64,000 nt of DNA from Helicobacter pylori Shi112 (GCF_000277405.1 NC_017741.1:1488001-1552000); one strand, 5' to 3'; shown: positions 16,601-25,292, counted from the first letter of the stretch. Notes: generated by a model not told the origin, from the letters alone. Numbers and translations: made by a program.

Positions 16601-17236
16601 AATGATTTTTAACCCCGTTTCTAAAGACATTTTAATAACCTGCTCATCAATGAATCGCTGATCTAAAATGCCATGGCGCATGATTTCTAAATAAAAGTCG
16701 TCTTCAAAAATCTCTTGGTATTCGCAAGCGATTTTTTTGGCTTCATCATAGCCTTTAGCCCCATACTTGCGGTTTCTCTCATTATGAGTATTCAAATGGT
16801 AATTGACTTCCCCTTGCAAGCACGCGCTAGAAGCGATAATGCCTTTAGAATGCTCCCTTAGAAGTTTTTTATTGATGCGCGGGAAATAATAAAACCCTTC
16901 TAAATACGCCATAGAGCTTAAGAACATCAAATTTTCATAGCCCTCTTGGTTTTTAGCGAATAAGCACAAATGGAAGCGTTGTTTGGTTTCTTTGCTAGAA
17001 AGGTTGTCGTCATTATGGATATACGCTTCCATGCCGATGATAGGCTTAATGCCTTCTTTTTTCATGCTCGTATAAAAATCAATCGCTCCAAACATGTTCC
17101 CATGATCGGTTACGCTCACGCTTTTCATGCCCAATTCTTTAATGCGTTTGGCCAGAATTTTAATCTTGTTCGCCCCGTCTAAAAGCGAATATTCCGTGTG
17201 CAAGTGCAAATGCGTGAAGGCTTTATTCTCTTTCAT
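13601..17236 (-). CDS. dnaE: DNA polymerase III alpha subunit
   Basis: This 1211-residue replicative polymerase starts with the PHP domain (HLHLHTEYSLLDG, then DHGNMFGA). The palm carries catalytic aspartates in PDIDTDF around residue 420, followed by GPGRGSAAGSLVAF-type and RPGPMESGM motifs, a helix-hairpin-helix region, and an OB-fold near the C-terminus. ATG at 17236 is preferred because MKENKAFTHLHLHTEYS matches family N-termini; the open frame extends 10 codons upstream. It is the C-family polymerase for chromosome replication. Confidence 0.97.
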   Translation of the reverse strand: MKENKAFTHLHLHTEYSLLDGANKIKILAKRIKELGMKSVSVTDHGNMFGAIDFYTSMKKEGIKPIIGMEAYIHNDDNLSSKETKQRFHLCLFAKNQEGYENLMFLSSMAYLEGFYYFPRINKKLLREHSKGIIASSACLQGEVNYHLNTHNERNRKYGAKGYDEAKKIACEYQEIFEDDFYLEIMRHGILDQRFIDEQVIKMSLETGLKIIATNDTHYTMPNDAKAQEVAMCVAMGKTLNDKGRLKHSVHEFYIKSPEEMAKLFADIPEALENTQEIADKCVLEIDLKDDKKNPPTPPSFKFTKAYAQNEGLNFEDDASYFAYKAREGLKERLVLVPKEKHDQYKERLEKEIEVITSMKFPGYMLIVWDFIRYAKEMGIPVGPGRGSAAGSLVAFALKITDIDPLKYDLLFERFLNPERVSMPDIDTDFCQRRRKEIIEYMIEKYGKYNVAQVITFNKMLAKGVIRDVARVLDMPYKEADDFAKLIPNRLGITLKGYEKNGEFIEGAWELEPKIKELVESNELAKQVWEYSLNLENLNRNAGVHAAALVVDSQKELWHKTPLFASEKTGGIVTQYSMKYLEPVDLIKFDFLGLKTLTVIDDALKIIKTQHKISVDFLSLDMDDPKVYKTIQSGDTVGIFQIESGMFQGLNKRLRPSSFEDIIAIIALGRPGPMESGMVDDFVNRKHGIEPIAYAFKELEPILKPTYGTIIYQEQVMQIVQTIGGFSLGEADLIRRAMGKKDAQIMADNKAKFVEGAKNLGHDDQKAANLWDLIVKFAGYGFNKSHSAAYAMITFQTAYLKTYYKHEFMAAMLTSESNKIESVARYIDEVRALEIEVMPPHINSSMQDFSVAEFKNQKGEPEKKIVFGLGAIKGVGGEPIKNIIEERAKGDYKSLEDFISRVDFSKLTKKSLEPLVKSGSLDNLGYTRKTMLANLDLICDAGRAKDKANEMMQGGNSLFGAMDGGTKEQVILDMIDLGEHDAKTLLECEYETLGIHVSGNPLDEFKEEIKGFKNLVKSIDIEELEIGSQAYLLGKIMEVKKKIGKRSGKPYGTADILDRYGKFELMLFEKQLSALEELDINKPLVFKCKIEEQEEVARLRLFEILDLESAREIKIPKARYKDPEKQKEEVREIPPIEILASSSCSLAIVLENDVKKEFLRQIKESALKHQGKRPLYLIIKDKDKQFKIQSDLMVNEKIKDDFKGLEWRDLA

Positions 17237-17334
17237 TGTATAACCCCTATTTGGATTTAATACCATTATACCTATCGCTCTTTAAAAAACTCTTTATCGG
17301 TTCATTTAGTGGTAAATTATTTTAAAATGGTGGT

Positions 17335-17340
17335 TATAAT
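17335..17340 (+). promoter_or_regulatory. -10 element of the cytochrome c peroxidase gene
   Basis: A consensus TATAAT preceded by GGT lies 44 bases before the peroxidase ATG, predicting a leader of about 37 bases that includes AGGAG at 17372-17376. The upstream sequence is A+T rich, as usual for H. pylori promoters lacking a -35 box. Confidence 0.6.
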
Positions 17341-17383
17341 AAGAAAGTTTTTATTATTTTTAATGCTATTTTAGGAGTTCATC

Positions 17384-18436
17384 ATGAAAAAATCCATTTT
17401 ATTGGGCGTTTGCTTGGCTTTTTCTTGCGCCCATGCCTTGAACGATTTAGAACTGATCAAAAAAGCGAGGGAAAGCCAATTAGAGCCTATGCCTATGGGC
17501 AAAGCGCTCAAAGAATACCAGATTAAAAAAACTAAAGATGTGGGTATTGGCACCAAAAACAGCGAGATTATGACCCCCGCTCAAGTGGAATTAGGCAAAA
17601 TGCTCTACTTTGATCCTAGGATTTCCACTTCCTATCTCGTGTCTTGCAACACATGCCATAATTTGGGCTTAGGCGGGGTGGATTTAGTCCCAAGCGCTGT
17701 AGGTTCTCAATGGAAGAAAAACCCCCACCTTTTAAGCTCCCCAACGGTGTATAACTCTGTGTTTAACGATGTGCAGTTTTGGGATGGGAGGGTTACGCAT
17801 TTAAACGAACAAGCGCAAGGGCCCATCCAGTCTTCTTTTGAAATGGGGGCTGATCCAAAAGTGGTGGTAGAAAAAATCAATTCCATGCCAGGCTATGTCA
17901 AACTCTTTAGAAAAGCTTATGGCTCCAAAGTCAAAATTGATTTTAAATTGATCGCAGATAGTATCGCTATGTTTGAAGCCACGCTTATCACCCCAAGCCG
18001 TTATGATGATTTTTTAAGAGGCAATCCTAAAGCGCTCAGTAAAGCCGAAAAAGAAGGGCTGGATTTATTCATTTCTAAAGGCTGTGTGGCTTGCCATAAC
18101 GGCATTAATCTTGGGGGAACGATGCAGCCTTTTGGGGTGGTCAAACCTTATAAATTCGCTAATGTGGGCGATTTCAAAGGCGATAAAAATGGGCTTGTGA
18201 AAGTGCCTACTTTAAGGAATATCACCGAAACGATGCCTTATTTCCATAACGGGCAATTTTGGGATGTCAAGGATGCAATTAAAGAAATGGGCTCTATCCA
18301 GTTAGGCATTGAAATCAGCGATGAAGAAGCGAAAAAAATTGAAACTTTCTTTGAAGCCTTAAAGGGTAAAAAACCGAAAATACTCTATCCAGAACTCCCT
18401 GTAATGACAGACAAAACCCCTAAACCCTCTTTTTGA
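17384..18436 (+). CDS. ccp: Di-haem cytochrome c peroxidase
   Basis: This 350-residue periplasmic enzyme reduces hydrogen peroxide with electrons from cytochrome c. A signal peptide ends in CAHA. Two haem c motifs are present: CNTCH (88-92, high-spin side) and CVACH (234-238, electron-transfer side), with MauG/CcpA family sequences such as FWDGRV and TPSRYDDF between. It is a single-gene unit on the plus strand between two minus-strand blocks, with its own TATAAT box. It contributes to peroxide defence in a microaerophile. Confidence 0.96.
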   Translation: MKKSILLGVCLAFSCAHALNDLELIKKARESQLEPMPMGKALKEYQIKKTKDVGIGTKNSEIMTPAQVELGKMLYFDPRISTSYLVSCNTCHNLGLGGVDLVPSAVGSQWKKNPHLLSSPTVYNSVFNDVQFWDGRVTHLNEQAQGPIQSSFEMGADPKVVVEKINSMPGYVKLFRKAYGSKVKIDFKLIADSIAMFEATLITPSRYDDFLRGNPKALSKAEKEGLDLFISKGCVACHNGINLGGTMQPFGVVKPYKFANVGDFKGDKNGLVKVPTLRNITETMPYFHNGQFWDVKDAIKEMGSIQLGIEISDEEAKKIETFFEALKGKKPKILYPELPVMTDKTPKPSF

Positions 18437-18520
18437 TTTCAAAAAGTCCTTTAAAAAGCGATCAAAAATTTCTTTTTAATCCCTAATTTAGCGGTTAGAT
18501 TGTTGAAATCAAAAACCCAC

Positions 18521-19108
18521 TCAAGGCGTTTTCAAATAAATTTTCATTTTTTGGTTGTCTAAAATGAGCGTGTCCTTGCCCTTAGTTACCGTAAAATTAC
18601 CCTTAAAATTCTCCATAAATTCCAATTCAAACGCCATTAAATGCTCATCTTTACACACTTTTCTTGAAATCCCGCTATCTTCAATTCCAATGTGCCTATC
18701 GCCCTGCCATACATAGCTGGCAAAATACCGGTTGCAATAGCCTTTGCCATAAATACGATTTTCTTTTTGGTCAAACACAAACTCTCCCATAGAGCTTTTA
18801 GGCTTTGGCTTCTTTTTAAAAAGCTCATACCAGTGTTTTCTTTTTTCTTTTTGCTCCTGCTCTTTGGCTTCAAGCGCTGCCTTATCCTCAGGTAAAGCGG
18901 TATTTAGAGAAGAATCTTGCTCTTCTTCATGCTCTCTAAAAGCGCTATCAGCGAGCATGGTTTCAATGTCATACACTTGATGGTTCATTTCTACTTTTTG
19001 GATATGCCAATCATTGCTAGAAAGTTTTTTATCAAACATTTTTAAAAAAAAACACCCAGAAAAGACACAAGCCGTTAAAACGCTTGCTCCAGCCAATCGT
19101 AAATTCAA
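18521..19108 (-). CDS. META/HslJ-domain lipoprotein (HP1462-like)
   Basis: This 195-residue lipoprotein has lipobox VFSGC with Cys19, a charged linker (about 55-105), and a C-terminal META/HslJ-like domain with GKGYCNRYFASYVWQG and a second conserved cysteine in SRKVC. It has been annotated as involved in flagellar motility, from memory; the sequence only shows an envelope lipoprotein. The start is TTG at 19108 with a perfect AAGGAGG six bases upstream. A nine-base T run directly after the lipidated Cys (19044-19052) is a slippage risk. It follows the Mla genes by 18 bases. Confidence 0.78.
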   Translation of the reverse strand: MNLRLAGASVLTACVFSGCFFLKMFDKKLSSNDWHIQKVEMNHQVYDIETMLADSAFREHEEEQDSSLNTALPEDKAALEAKEQEQKEKRKHWYELFKKKPKPKSSMGEFVFDQKENRIYGKGYCNRYFASYVWQGDRHIGIEDSGISRKVCKDEHLMAFELEFMENFKGNFTVTKGKDTLILDNQKMKIYLKTP

Positions 19109-19126
19109 ACAATTCCTCCTTATGTT

Positions 19127-19804
19127 TTATTTTTTTAATGGGCTTACGCTTTGCGCTTCAATCGCTTTTTTAATCAAAAAAATCGCTTCTTGCATCGCTT
19201 GTTCGCTTACATGTTGGAGGGATTGTATCGCGCTTTCTTGAAAATCTTGATTGCCATTTTTAGTCGTTTTGGTCGTTTTGTTTTCCAGGCTAGAAATATT
19301 TTCATGCTTAACGATCACTCCAGAATGCGAATCGCCTTTCACGCTAATATCATAGCCTAGCGCAAATTCCGCCCTATAGGTAGAATTTTCTTTTTCTAAA
19401 AGAGAAAACGATAAAATCGTAAAACGGACCGCATAAGTTGGCGCGCCCGCGCCATAAGGGGGCAAAGCCACGCCTAAGCATGCTTTTTGCGCTTCTTGCA
19501 TGAACATGGTTTTTAACATGTTGCGAGGCAAGTCTATCCATTTTTGGTGTTTCCCATGCGTGATCTGCCCGTCTTTGGCTTTAAACACGATCTCTTTAGT
19601 GTTGAATAAATCCGCGCTCAAAATACTAATGAGCCTCACTTCAGTCAAAGGTTTAGGGCATTGCGTGATTTCAAAAGAACTCGCATTCAAATCATAAGTT
19701 CTGATCTCTGGTAGCATTTGTTTTAAATTGATGCTCAAGCAACCCTGAAGCAATAGGGCTAATGCTGATGAGAGTGAAAAGATTTTTATCGCCGTAGCTC
19801 TCAT
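19127..19804 (-). CDS. ABC transport auxiliary lipoprotein (PqiC/MlaD-associated type)
   Basis: This 225-residue lipoprotein has lipobox LLQGC (Cys22). The mature N-terminus, EIRTYDLNASSFEITQC followed by VRLISILSAD and a YAVRFTILSFS strand, fits the ABC_trans_aux/PqiC family, whose members partner MCE transporters at the outer membrane. It begins two bases after mlaD, which supports the assignment. Probable role: outer membrane docking of the MCE phospholipid transporter. Confidence 0.75.
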   Translation of the reverse strand: MRATAIKIFSLSSALALLLQGCLSINLKQMLPEIRTYDLNASSFEITQCPKPLTEVRLISILSADLFNTKEIVFKAKDGQITHGKHQKWIDLPRNMLKTMFMQEAQKACLGVALPPYGAGAPTYAVRFTILSFSLLEKENSTYRAEFALGYDISVKGDSHSGVIVKHENISSLENKTTKTTKNGNQDFQESAIQSLQHVSEQAMQEAIFLIKKAIEAQSVSPLKK

Positions 19805-19806
19805 GA

Positions 19807-20622
19807 TTATTTCCTTTCTCCAAAAATCGTTTTATAGGGGTTAGCGTCAAATTTGTCTATCAAAGCAGAGCCTTTTTCCACAAAATTATCAATGTTTCTC
19901 AAGCTCAACTGCGCTTGCATGATTAAGGGAGTGAACATCGCTTTAAAGTCGTATTGCCCTTCTTTTAAGCGCTTATCCACATCTAAAGCCACATTATTGG
20001 CGCTAGAAACGAGGTTGTTAGCGTTTTTGATTAAAGCGTCAAATTGCACCTTTCTTGAATCCAAGTTAGCGATAAGATCATCTACTGAAACAAGAATGTG
20101 CTTGAATTTTTCCACATTTTCATCATCTAAAATCTTATTCACATTTTTAATCGCTTTCATCACTTCTTGCATCACTTGATTAGCATCCACGCTCAAGCGA
20201 TCCATAAACCCTTCTTTAAAGATCAAAATCCGCTCCCCTTTATCGCCACTGCCATAAAATTCTTCATTGTGGCTTTGCTCTAAGGCTAAAAATTTTAACC
20301 CCATAAACCCCCTAGAAGAAACCGCTACTTTGGAGTCTTTACGGATCTTAACGCTGGATTTAATCATCAAATCCAAACGGACCACCCCCACTTTATCCTT
20401 TGCAAAACCCACCTTGATGACATTACCCACTTGAATCCCTTTGTAATTAACGGGCGAGTTGGTCGCAATGCCTCCCAAGTCTTTGTCCGTATAAACCACA
20501 TATTCATAATATTTCCCGTCCTCTAATCCCAAATGGCCTAGCCATAAAATAAAGCCTACCATGCACACTAAGCATAAAAAGAAGAGCCCGCCGATTAAAG
20601 TGTAATTCACATGCCTTTCCAA
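19807..20622 (-). CDS. mlaD: MCE-domain phospholipid transport protein MlaD
   Basis: This 271-residue protein has one N-terminal membrane helix (about 8-28) and a periplasmic MCE domain with SPVNYKGIQVGNV and SSRGFMGLKFLAL, then a long helical C-terminus that may form a coiled coil. MCE proteins form hexameric lipid-binding rings between inner and outer membranes. The TTG start at 20622 is inside the ATPase gene and preceded by GAGGAGAG; an alternative GTG at 20610 overlaps the ATPase stop. Confidence 0.92.
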   Translation of the reverse strand: MERHVNYTLIGGLFFLCLVCMVGFILWLGHLGLEDGKYYEYVVYTDKDLGGIATNSPVNYKGIQVGNVIKVGFAKDKVGVVRLDLMIKSSVKIRKDSKVAVSSRGFMGLKFLALEQSHNEEFYGSGDKGERILIFKEGFMDRLSVDANQVMQEVMKAIKNVNKILDDENVEKFKHILVSVDDLIANLDSRKVQFDALIKNANNLVSSANNVALDVDKRLKEGQYDFKAMFTPLIMQAQLSLRNIDNFVEKGSALIDKFDANPYKTIFGERK

Positions 20623-21395
20623 AATTTCTCTCCTCGTGTTGAATTGAATAAATTGCCTTCATCTAGCCCTTGAGTTTGAGCTTTTTTGATAAAATCTTTT
20701 AAATCCCCATTAAACTCTAATAGCCCGTCTTTGAGCATGATAAACCGATCCACGCAGTCATGCACGGAATCTAAATCATGCGTAATCATCACCACCGTAA
20801 GCTGTAAGCTCTCTTTGAGCGTCATGATAAGTTCGTCAAATTTGCCCGCGCTATAAGGATCTAGCCCGCTTGTTGGCTCATCTAAAAATAAGATCTCCGG
20901 ATTAGTCGCCATAGCCCTAGCGATACCCACGCGCTTTTTCATCCCCCCACTCAATTCATAAGGGTAAAGGTGGTAAGCCCTAGGGGGCAAACCCACTTTT
21001 TCAATCCACATTTTAGAGATTTCTTCAACAATTTTTTTAGAATAAGCGCCGTATTGCTCTAGCATGACACCCACATTTTCTAAAACCGTTAAAGAGCTAT
21101 ACAACGCCCCAAACTGGAAGCAAATACCGCAGCGGTTAAAAATCTTTTGCTGCTCTGTTTCTTTGAGTTTCCATATATCTTCCCCAAAAAGCAACACTTC
21201 CCCCTTTGTAGGGCGATTGAGCAAGATCATGCACCTTAAAAGCGTGCTTTTACCGCTCCCTGAACCCCCTAAAATCGCCATCACTTCGCCCTTATGCACG
21301 CTAAAACTCACGCCCCTATGGATAATGGTGCTCCCAAAAGCGCTATGGAGATCCTTCACTTCAATTAAGACTTGATTGTCAGTAGCGCTCATCAT
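20607..21395 (-). CDS. mlaF: MCE/Mla transporter ATPase MlaF
   Basis: This 262-residue ABC ATPase has Walker A GGSGSGKST (43-51), signature LSGGM (148-152) and Walker B with DEPTSGLD (172-179). It energises the MlaE permease. The gene starts ATGATG overlapping the mlaE stop and overlaps mlaD at its end, so the three are one coupled unit. Length and motif order are as in MlaF/MkL ATPases. No defect is seen. Confidence 0.95.
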   Translation of the reverse strand: MMSATDNQVLIEVKDLHSAFGSTIIHRGVSFSVHKGEVMAILGGSGSGKSTLLRCMILLNRPTKGEVLLFGEDIWKLKETEQQKIFNRCGICFQFGALYSSLTVLENVGVMLEQYGAYSKKIVEEISKMWIEKVGLPPRAYHLYPYELSGGMKKRVGIARAMATNPEILFLDEPTSGLDPYSAGKFDELIMTLKESLQLTVVMITHDLDSVHDCVDRFIMLKDGLLEFNGDLKDFIKKAQTQGLDEGNLFNSTRGEKFWKGM

Positions 21396-22525
21396 ATATT
21401 CAACTTAGAAAAGATAATAGAAAAAACAGCGTCTAAGAAAATGATCCAAAACAACGCATTCACGACGCTAATGGTGGTCAAGCGCCCAATGCTCTCAGTA
21501 TCCCCCTTGACTTCAAACCCGCGCATGCACCCTACCATCGCAATCGCAAACCCCCAAAAAGGGGCTTTGACAATCCCTACCAAAAAATGATTCCAACCCA
21601 CTGTGTCATGCAATCTGTCTATATAACTCGGGAAGCCCAAATCCAATTGGTATTTAATCGCAAACATGCCACCAAGAATGGCGAACGCATCGGCAATAAA
21701 CACCAATAAAGGCAAAACAATCACTAAGGCTAACACCCTAGGCAACACTAAAAATTCAAAAGGGTTAAAGCCCATGGTTTTCATCGCGTCTAATTCTTCA
21801 GTGATCTTCATCACCCCAATTTGCGCAGTAAAACTGCTCGCGCTCCTCCCAGCAACCACAAGGGTTAAAATAAAAGGGCCGATCTCTCTTAAAGCGAGTT
21901 TAGCCGTCATTTCCACCGACATTAAAGGCGCGCCCATGTCTTGCAATTGCAAAGCCCCTTGTAAAGCAACGGCAAACCCCACGATAAACACCGTTAAAAT
22001 GCTCACGGGCAAAACCTTAAACCCAGATTCATTGATATGATAAAGCAAAGGAGTGATGCAAAAGCGTTTGGGGTTGAAAACGCTTTTAATGAAGTAAAAT
22101 AAAATCATGCCGCAAAAATTGAACGCGTTTAAAAAGGTGTTGTAAGTTTCTACGATACTCTTACCCAATTTAGTGATCATGAGTTCGTATCGTTTGCCCG
22201 CTTTTTTAGACTCTAAATCCTCTTCTTTTTCAAGCCAGTCTTTAACCACTTTCAAAGCGCATGCGTTATTCTCGCTCACATTGCACAATTCAATGTTTAA
22301 AGAACGCTCCTTAACCAAATCAAATAAAAACATGCCAAAAACAAAATCTATTTTTTGGCACCCTGAAAAATCCACTTTTAAAGACCCTTGATGATCTAAT
22401 AATTTTTTTTTCAACTCATCTAAACGAAACACGCTCGTTTTAAAATCCCAATCCCCTCTTAAAATCAGCACAGAGTTCGCCCCATCTTTACGCATTTCTA
22501 AAAATTTTTGTTTCTCTGTCTTCAT
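21392..22525 (-). CDS. mlaE: MlaE permease with fused N-terminal STAS (MlaB-like) domain
   Basis: This 377-residue protein has two parts. Residues about 10-105 look like a STAS domain (VLILRGDWDF, LKVDFSGCQKIDF), corresponding to the separate MlaB subunit of E. coli. Residues about 125-377 are the MlaE permease, with GFAVALQGALQLQ, the conserved EIGPFILTLVVAGRSASSFTAQIG and the ELDAMKTMGFNP loop. It is the first gene of the Mla operon (mlaE-mlaF-mlaD-lipoprotein-lipoprotein). The system should move phospholipids between membranes; direction is not shown by sequence. Confidence 0.93.
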   Translation of the reverse strand: MKTEKQKFLEMRKDGANSVLILRGDWDFKTSVFRLDELKKKLLDHQGSLKVDFSGCQKIDFVFGMFLFDLVKERSLNIELCNVSENNACALKVVKDWLEKEEDLESKKAGKRYELMITKLGKSIVETYNTFLNAFNFCGMILFYFIKSVFNPKRFCITPLLYHINESGFKVLPVSILTVFIVGFAVALQGALQLQDMGAPLMSVEMTAKLALREIGPFILTLVVAGRSASSFTAQIGVMKITEELDAMKTMGFNPFEFLVLPRVLALVIVLPLLVFIADAFAILGGMFAIKYQLDLGFPSYIDRLHDTVGWNHFLVGIVKAPFWGFAIAMVGCMRGFEVKGDTESIGRLTTISVVNALFWIIFLDAVFSIIFSKLNI

Positions 22526-22658
22526 TAAAATATATTCTCTCTTAGATTAGGTAAAATCTATTAACAAAATTTTGTTTGTTAAAACGACTATTTTAACACA
22601 ATGATAAAACAAAAAGTTAAACGATATTCTATTTGATAAAGGATTGATTATTTTTAAA

Positions 22659-23354
22659 ATGTTTAAAAAAATCATTTTTTTTTGTGTTTTCTTAATGGGG
22701 GGTTTTGTTGTCTTTCCCCTTGATGCAATGCCTATTTTGCACGATAAAACCCCTAAAAAAAATTACCAAGAAGCCCATGAAAAACTCTATAGAAGCATCA
22801 TTAACCGCCAAAAGCTCACTCGTAAAAAAAGCGGGTGGTATTTTTTAGGAGGGTTTGGCGCTGTAGAAGCCATTAAGGACTATCAAGGCCAAGAAATGAA
22901 AGATTGGATTGCAACGCTTGATTTAAAAACCGGTGTGCAAAGTTTTTTTAAAAAGTATATCGGGATTAGGGGGGTTTTTGCATGGGATCTTGGGTCAGGA
23001 AAAGTGAATTACCAAAGCCATAAAGATCCTACAAACTCTTTTTTTACCATGCTTGCGGTGGGTTTGGATGTTATTATGGAATTTCCTTTAGGGAGTTATA
23101 AGCATTATTTGGGGGCGTTTGGGGGAGCTAGGGGAGCTTTAGTCGTTTATACAGACAAGCAAAATTTCAAGTTTTTTAAACATTCTGTGGTTTCAGGGGG
23201 CTTAGCGATTAATGGGGGGGTCATGCTCACGCTTTTTTTAAGACACCGCATTGAATTAGGGTTTAAAATCTTACCCACCGCCAGATTGCTTTCTAGCTCC
23301 AAACGCTTTGAGACTTCGCCCTTATTTTATGCGGCATACAGCTATAAATTTTAA
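22659..23354 (+). CDS. hofH: Outer membrane protein HofH
   Basis: This 231-residue protein has a signal peptide ending PLDA and beta-barrel-like alternating strands ending in aromatic YKF, typical of H. pylori Hof proteins. ATG at 22659 is preferred; a TTG five codons upstream follows the AAAGGA too closely. The signal-peptide coding region contains T9 (22675-22683) followed by G6, and a G7 run lies at 23214-23220, so the gene is at risk of frame slippage though in frame here. It converges with ilvE with four bases between stops. Confidence 0.85.
   Translation: MFKKIIFFCVFLMGGFVVFPLDAMPILHDKTPKKNYQEAHEKLYRSIINRQKLTRKKSGWYFLGGFGAVEAIKDYQGQEMKDWIATLDLKTGVQSFFKKYIGIRGVFAWDLGSGKVNYQSHKDPTNSFFTMLAVGLDVIMEFPLGSYKHYLGAFGGARGALVVYTDKQNFKFFKHSVVSGGLAINGGVMLTLFLRHRIELGFKILPTARLLSSSKRFETSPLFYAAYSYKF
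22675..22683 (+). repeat. T9 tract in hofH signal-peptide region
   Basis: Nine consecutive T bases sit six codons into hofH. A gain or loss of one base would terminate translation early, making this a candidate phase-variation site. The present length keeps the frame open. Confidence 0.55.
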
Positions 23355-23358
23355 CCTT

Positions 23359-24381
23359 TTAGCAAACTTCAAAAATCCAATCTTTGGGGGCTTTTTGTTC
23401 GCCTTGCTGGATGGATAAAAGCAAATCATAGAGTTGTTTAGTGGTGTTGCCCGGTGCTTCAAAAAAATAAGACTTGTTATTGTGCGCGATTTCTTTAATG
23501 GGCGTAATGATCGCAGCTGTCCCGCACGCTCCAGCTTCCTTAAACGCGCCCAACTCATCCATTAGGATTTCCCTCTCTTCTACTTTGAGGTTCAAATATT
23601 CTTTAGCCAAAACCATCAAGCTTTTTTTTGTAATGCTTGGCAGAATGCTTGGCGAATGCGGGGTGATAAAGGCGTTATCATGCGTGATGCCAAAAAAATT
23701 CGCCGCCCCCACTTCTTCAATTTTAGTGTGCGTGGTAGGGTCTAAATAAATGCAATCATCATAGCCTTGCTCTGTGGCTATTTTGTGGGCTAACAGGCTT
23801 GCAGCATAATTCCCCCCCACTTTCACCCCACCGGTGCCTTTAGGCGCGGCCCTATCAAACGCCGTAGTGATAAACCTAGCCCCTCCTTTTTCTATGCCCC
23901 CCTTAAAATACGCCCCCACAGGCACGCAAAACACGATAAAAAGGTATTCGCTGGCCGGCTTCACCCCCAAATTATCCCCCACACCTATGACAAAAGGGCG
24001 CAAATACAAACTCGCCCCGCTTTTATAAGGAGCGAGCCATTTTTGATTCGCTTTCACCACTTCAGCGCATGCCCTTAAAAACAGCTCTTCGCTCACTTTG
24101 GGCATGAGCAGTCTTTCGCATGAAGTTTGCAAGCGTTTGGCGTTTTCTAAAGGGCGAAAAAGTAGAGCTTTCCCCTTTTGAGAGCGGTAAGCCTTCAAGC
24201 CTTCAAAACAAGCCTGCCCGTAGTGCAAAACCGGCGATCCTTCGCTGATTTGTAACGCATTTTCGCTAACCAATTCGCCTTGCGACCAAGAGCCGTTTTT
24301 ATAACTAGCGATGAAGCGAAAATCCGTTTTAATGTAGCTAAAGCCTAGATTTTTCCAGTCTAAATTTTCTAAATTTGCCAT
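23359..24381 (-). CDS. ilvE: Branched-chain amino acid aminotransferase
   Basis: This 340-residue fold-type IV PLP aminotransferase performs the last step of valine, leucine and isoleucine metabolism. The PLP-lysine region [12 protein letters not shown] is intact, as are [14 protein letters not shown] and the cofactor-phosphate loop GTAAIITPI. It is transcribed alone, converging with hofH. The following minus-strand gene encodes a porin and is not functionally linked. Confidence 0.96.
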   Translation of the reverse strand: MANLENLDWKNLGFSYIKTDFRFIASYKNGSWSQGELVSENALQISEGSPVLHYGQACFEGLKAYRSQKGKALLFRPLENAKRLQTSCERLLMPKVSEELFLRACAEVVKANQKWLAPYKSGASLYLRPFVIGVGDNLGVKPASEYLFIVFCVPVGAYFKGGIEKGGARFITTAFDRAAPKGTGGVKVGGNYAASLLAHKIATEQGYDDCIYLDPTTHTKIEEVGAANFFGITHDNAFITPHSPSILPSITKKSLMVLAKEYLNLKVEEREILMDELGAFKEAGACGTAAIITPIKEIAHNNKSYFFEAPGNTTKQLYDLLLSIQQGEQKAPKDWIFEVC

Positions 24382-24431
24382 TTCACACCTTTAAATGGAT
24401 AGTTTTAAGTGTGATTGTATCTAAAAAGGGG

Positions 24432-25178
24432 TTAAAAATCCCTCAAGTAACTGATTTGAAACGCATAGACTCTACGCACATCAGCCTGTAAGGTGTATCC
24501 CTTTTCGTTGGTGATAGAGAAAAGCCGGTGCGTGATCGTAGGCACTTTAATCCCTAATTCCAAGCTGTTGTGTTTAGCGATATGGGTGCGGACCCCAAAC
24601 TTCCATAGAAACTGGAAATTAGCCGGGCTATAGCTAGAATTGCTGTGGTGTTTTGCATAGCTAGCGATCTCTTTACTAATGCTCGTTGCCCAACTATCCC
24701 CGGCTAATTGGATTCCCACCACAAAACCAAAAACCATGTTTTCTTTATTCACAAAATTCCACAGCGTATCTAGCCCTGCACCATAAGTGAATAAATTGAC
24801 ATAGTATTGCCCCTGATAGGAATCCCTCTCCGTTAAAGTATTCCCTCCAAAACTGAAACTATTGTAAATAAACCCGCTATCGCCCACCGGAATACCCTTT
24901 TTCATCACGCCAAAGCGGTTGTGCGCGTAGTCAAAAAACCCATAATAACGCATGCCAAACCATTTTTTCTTACCGAAAAATTGCTTATAGCCCACTTCAA
25001 AACCCGCTCCTGCGTAAGGCGGGAACTTTATCAAAGGCTTTTGCAAGCCGTTGTCATTCACCATTTTAGTCTGATTTTGTATCATGCTCACCTGGTAATT
25101 GACTCCCACAAAAGCCGCGCTCTCTTCAGCGCTCGCTCCAACACCCAAAGCCCCTAACAATATAATTCTTTTCAACAT
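24432..25178 (-). CDS. Hor-type outer membrane protein (HP1469-like)
   Basis: This 248-residue outer membrane protein has a signal peptide ending GASA and mature start EESAAFVGVNYQ. Internal motifs KKKWFGMRYYGFFDYAH and LGIKVPTIT recur in the Hor-like protein at 57602-58765, and the protein ends in aromatic DF, consistent with a small beta-barrel of the H. pylori OMP family. No homopolymeric switch is visible. Upstream of it (25179-25292) is a 114-bp A+T-rich interval with possible promoter elements. Confidence 0.88.
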   Translation of the reverse strand: MLKRIILLGALGVGASAEESAAFVGVNYQVSMIQNQTKMVNDNGLQKPLIKFPPYAGAGFEVGYKQFFGKKKWFGMRYYGFFDYAHNRFGVMKKGIPVGDSGFIYNSFSFGGNTLTERDSYQGQYYVNLFTYGAGLDTLWNFVNKENMVFGFVVGIQLAGDSWATSISKEIASYAKHHSNSSYSPANFQFLWKFGVRTHIAKHNSLELGIKVPTITHRLFSITNEKGYTLQADVRRVYAFQISYLRDF

Positions 25179-25292
25179 CCAGTCTTTTCCCTTTATTTTT
25201 GATAATCACTTTATATAATAATTAGCTTAAAATGGCTAAGTATTACTTATAAAGAAATAATAATATATTTTTTCTTAAACTCAATTAAAAAA

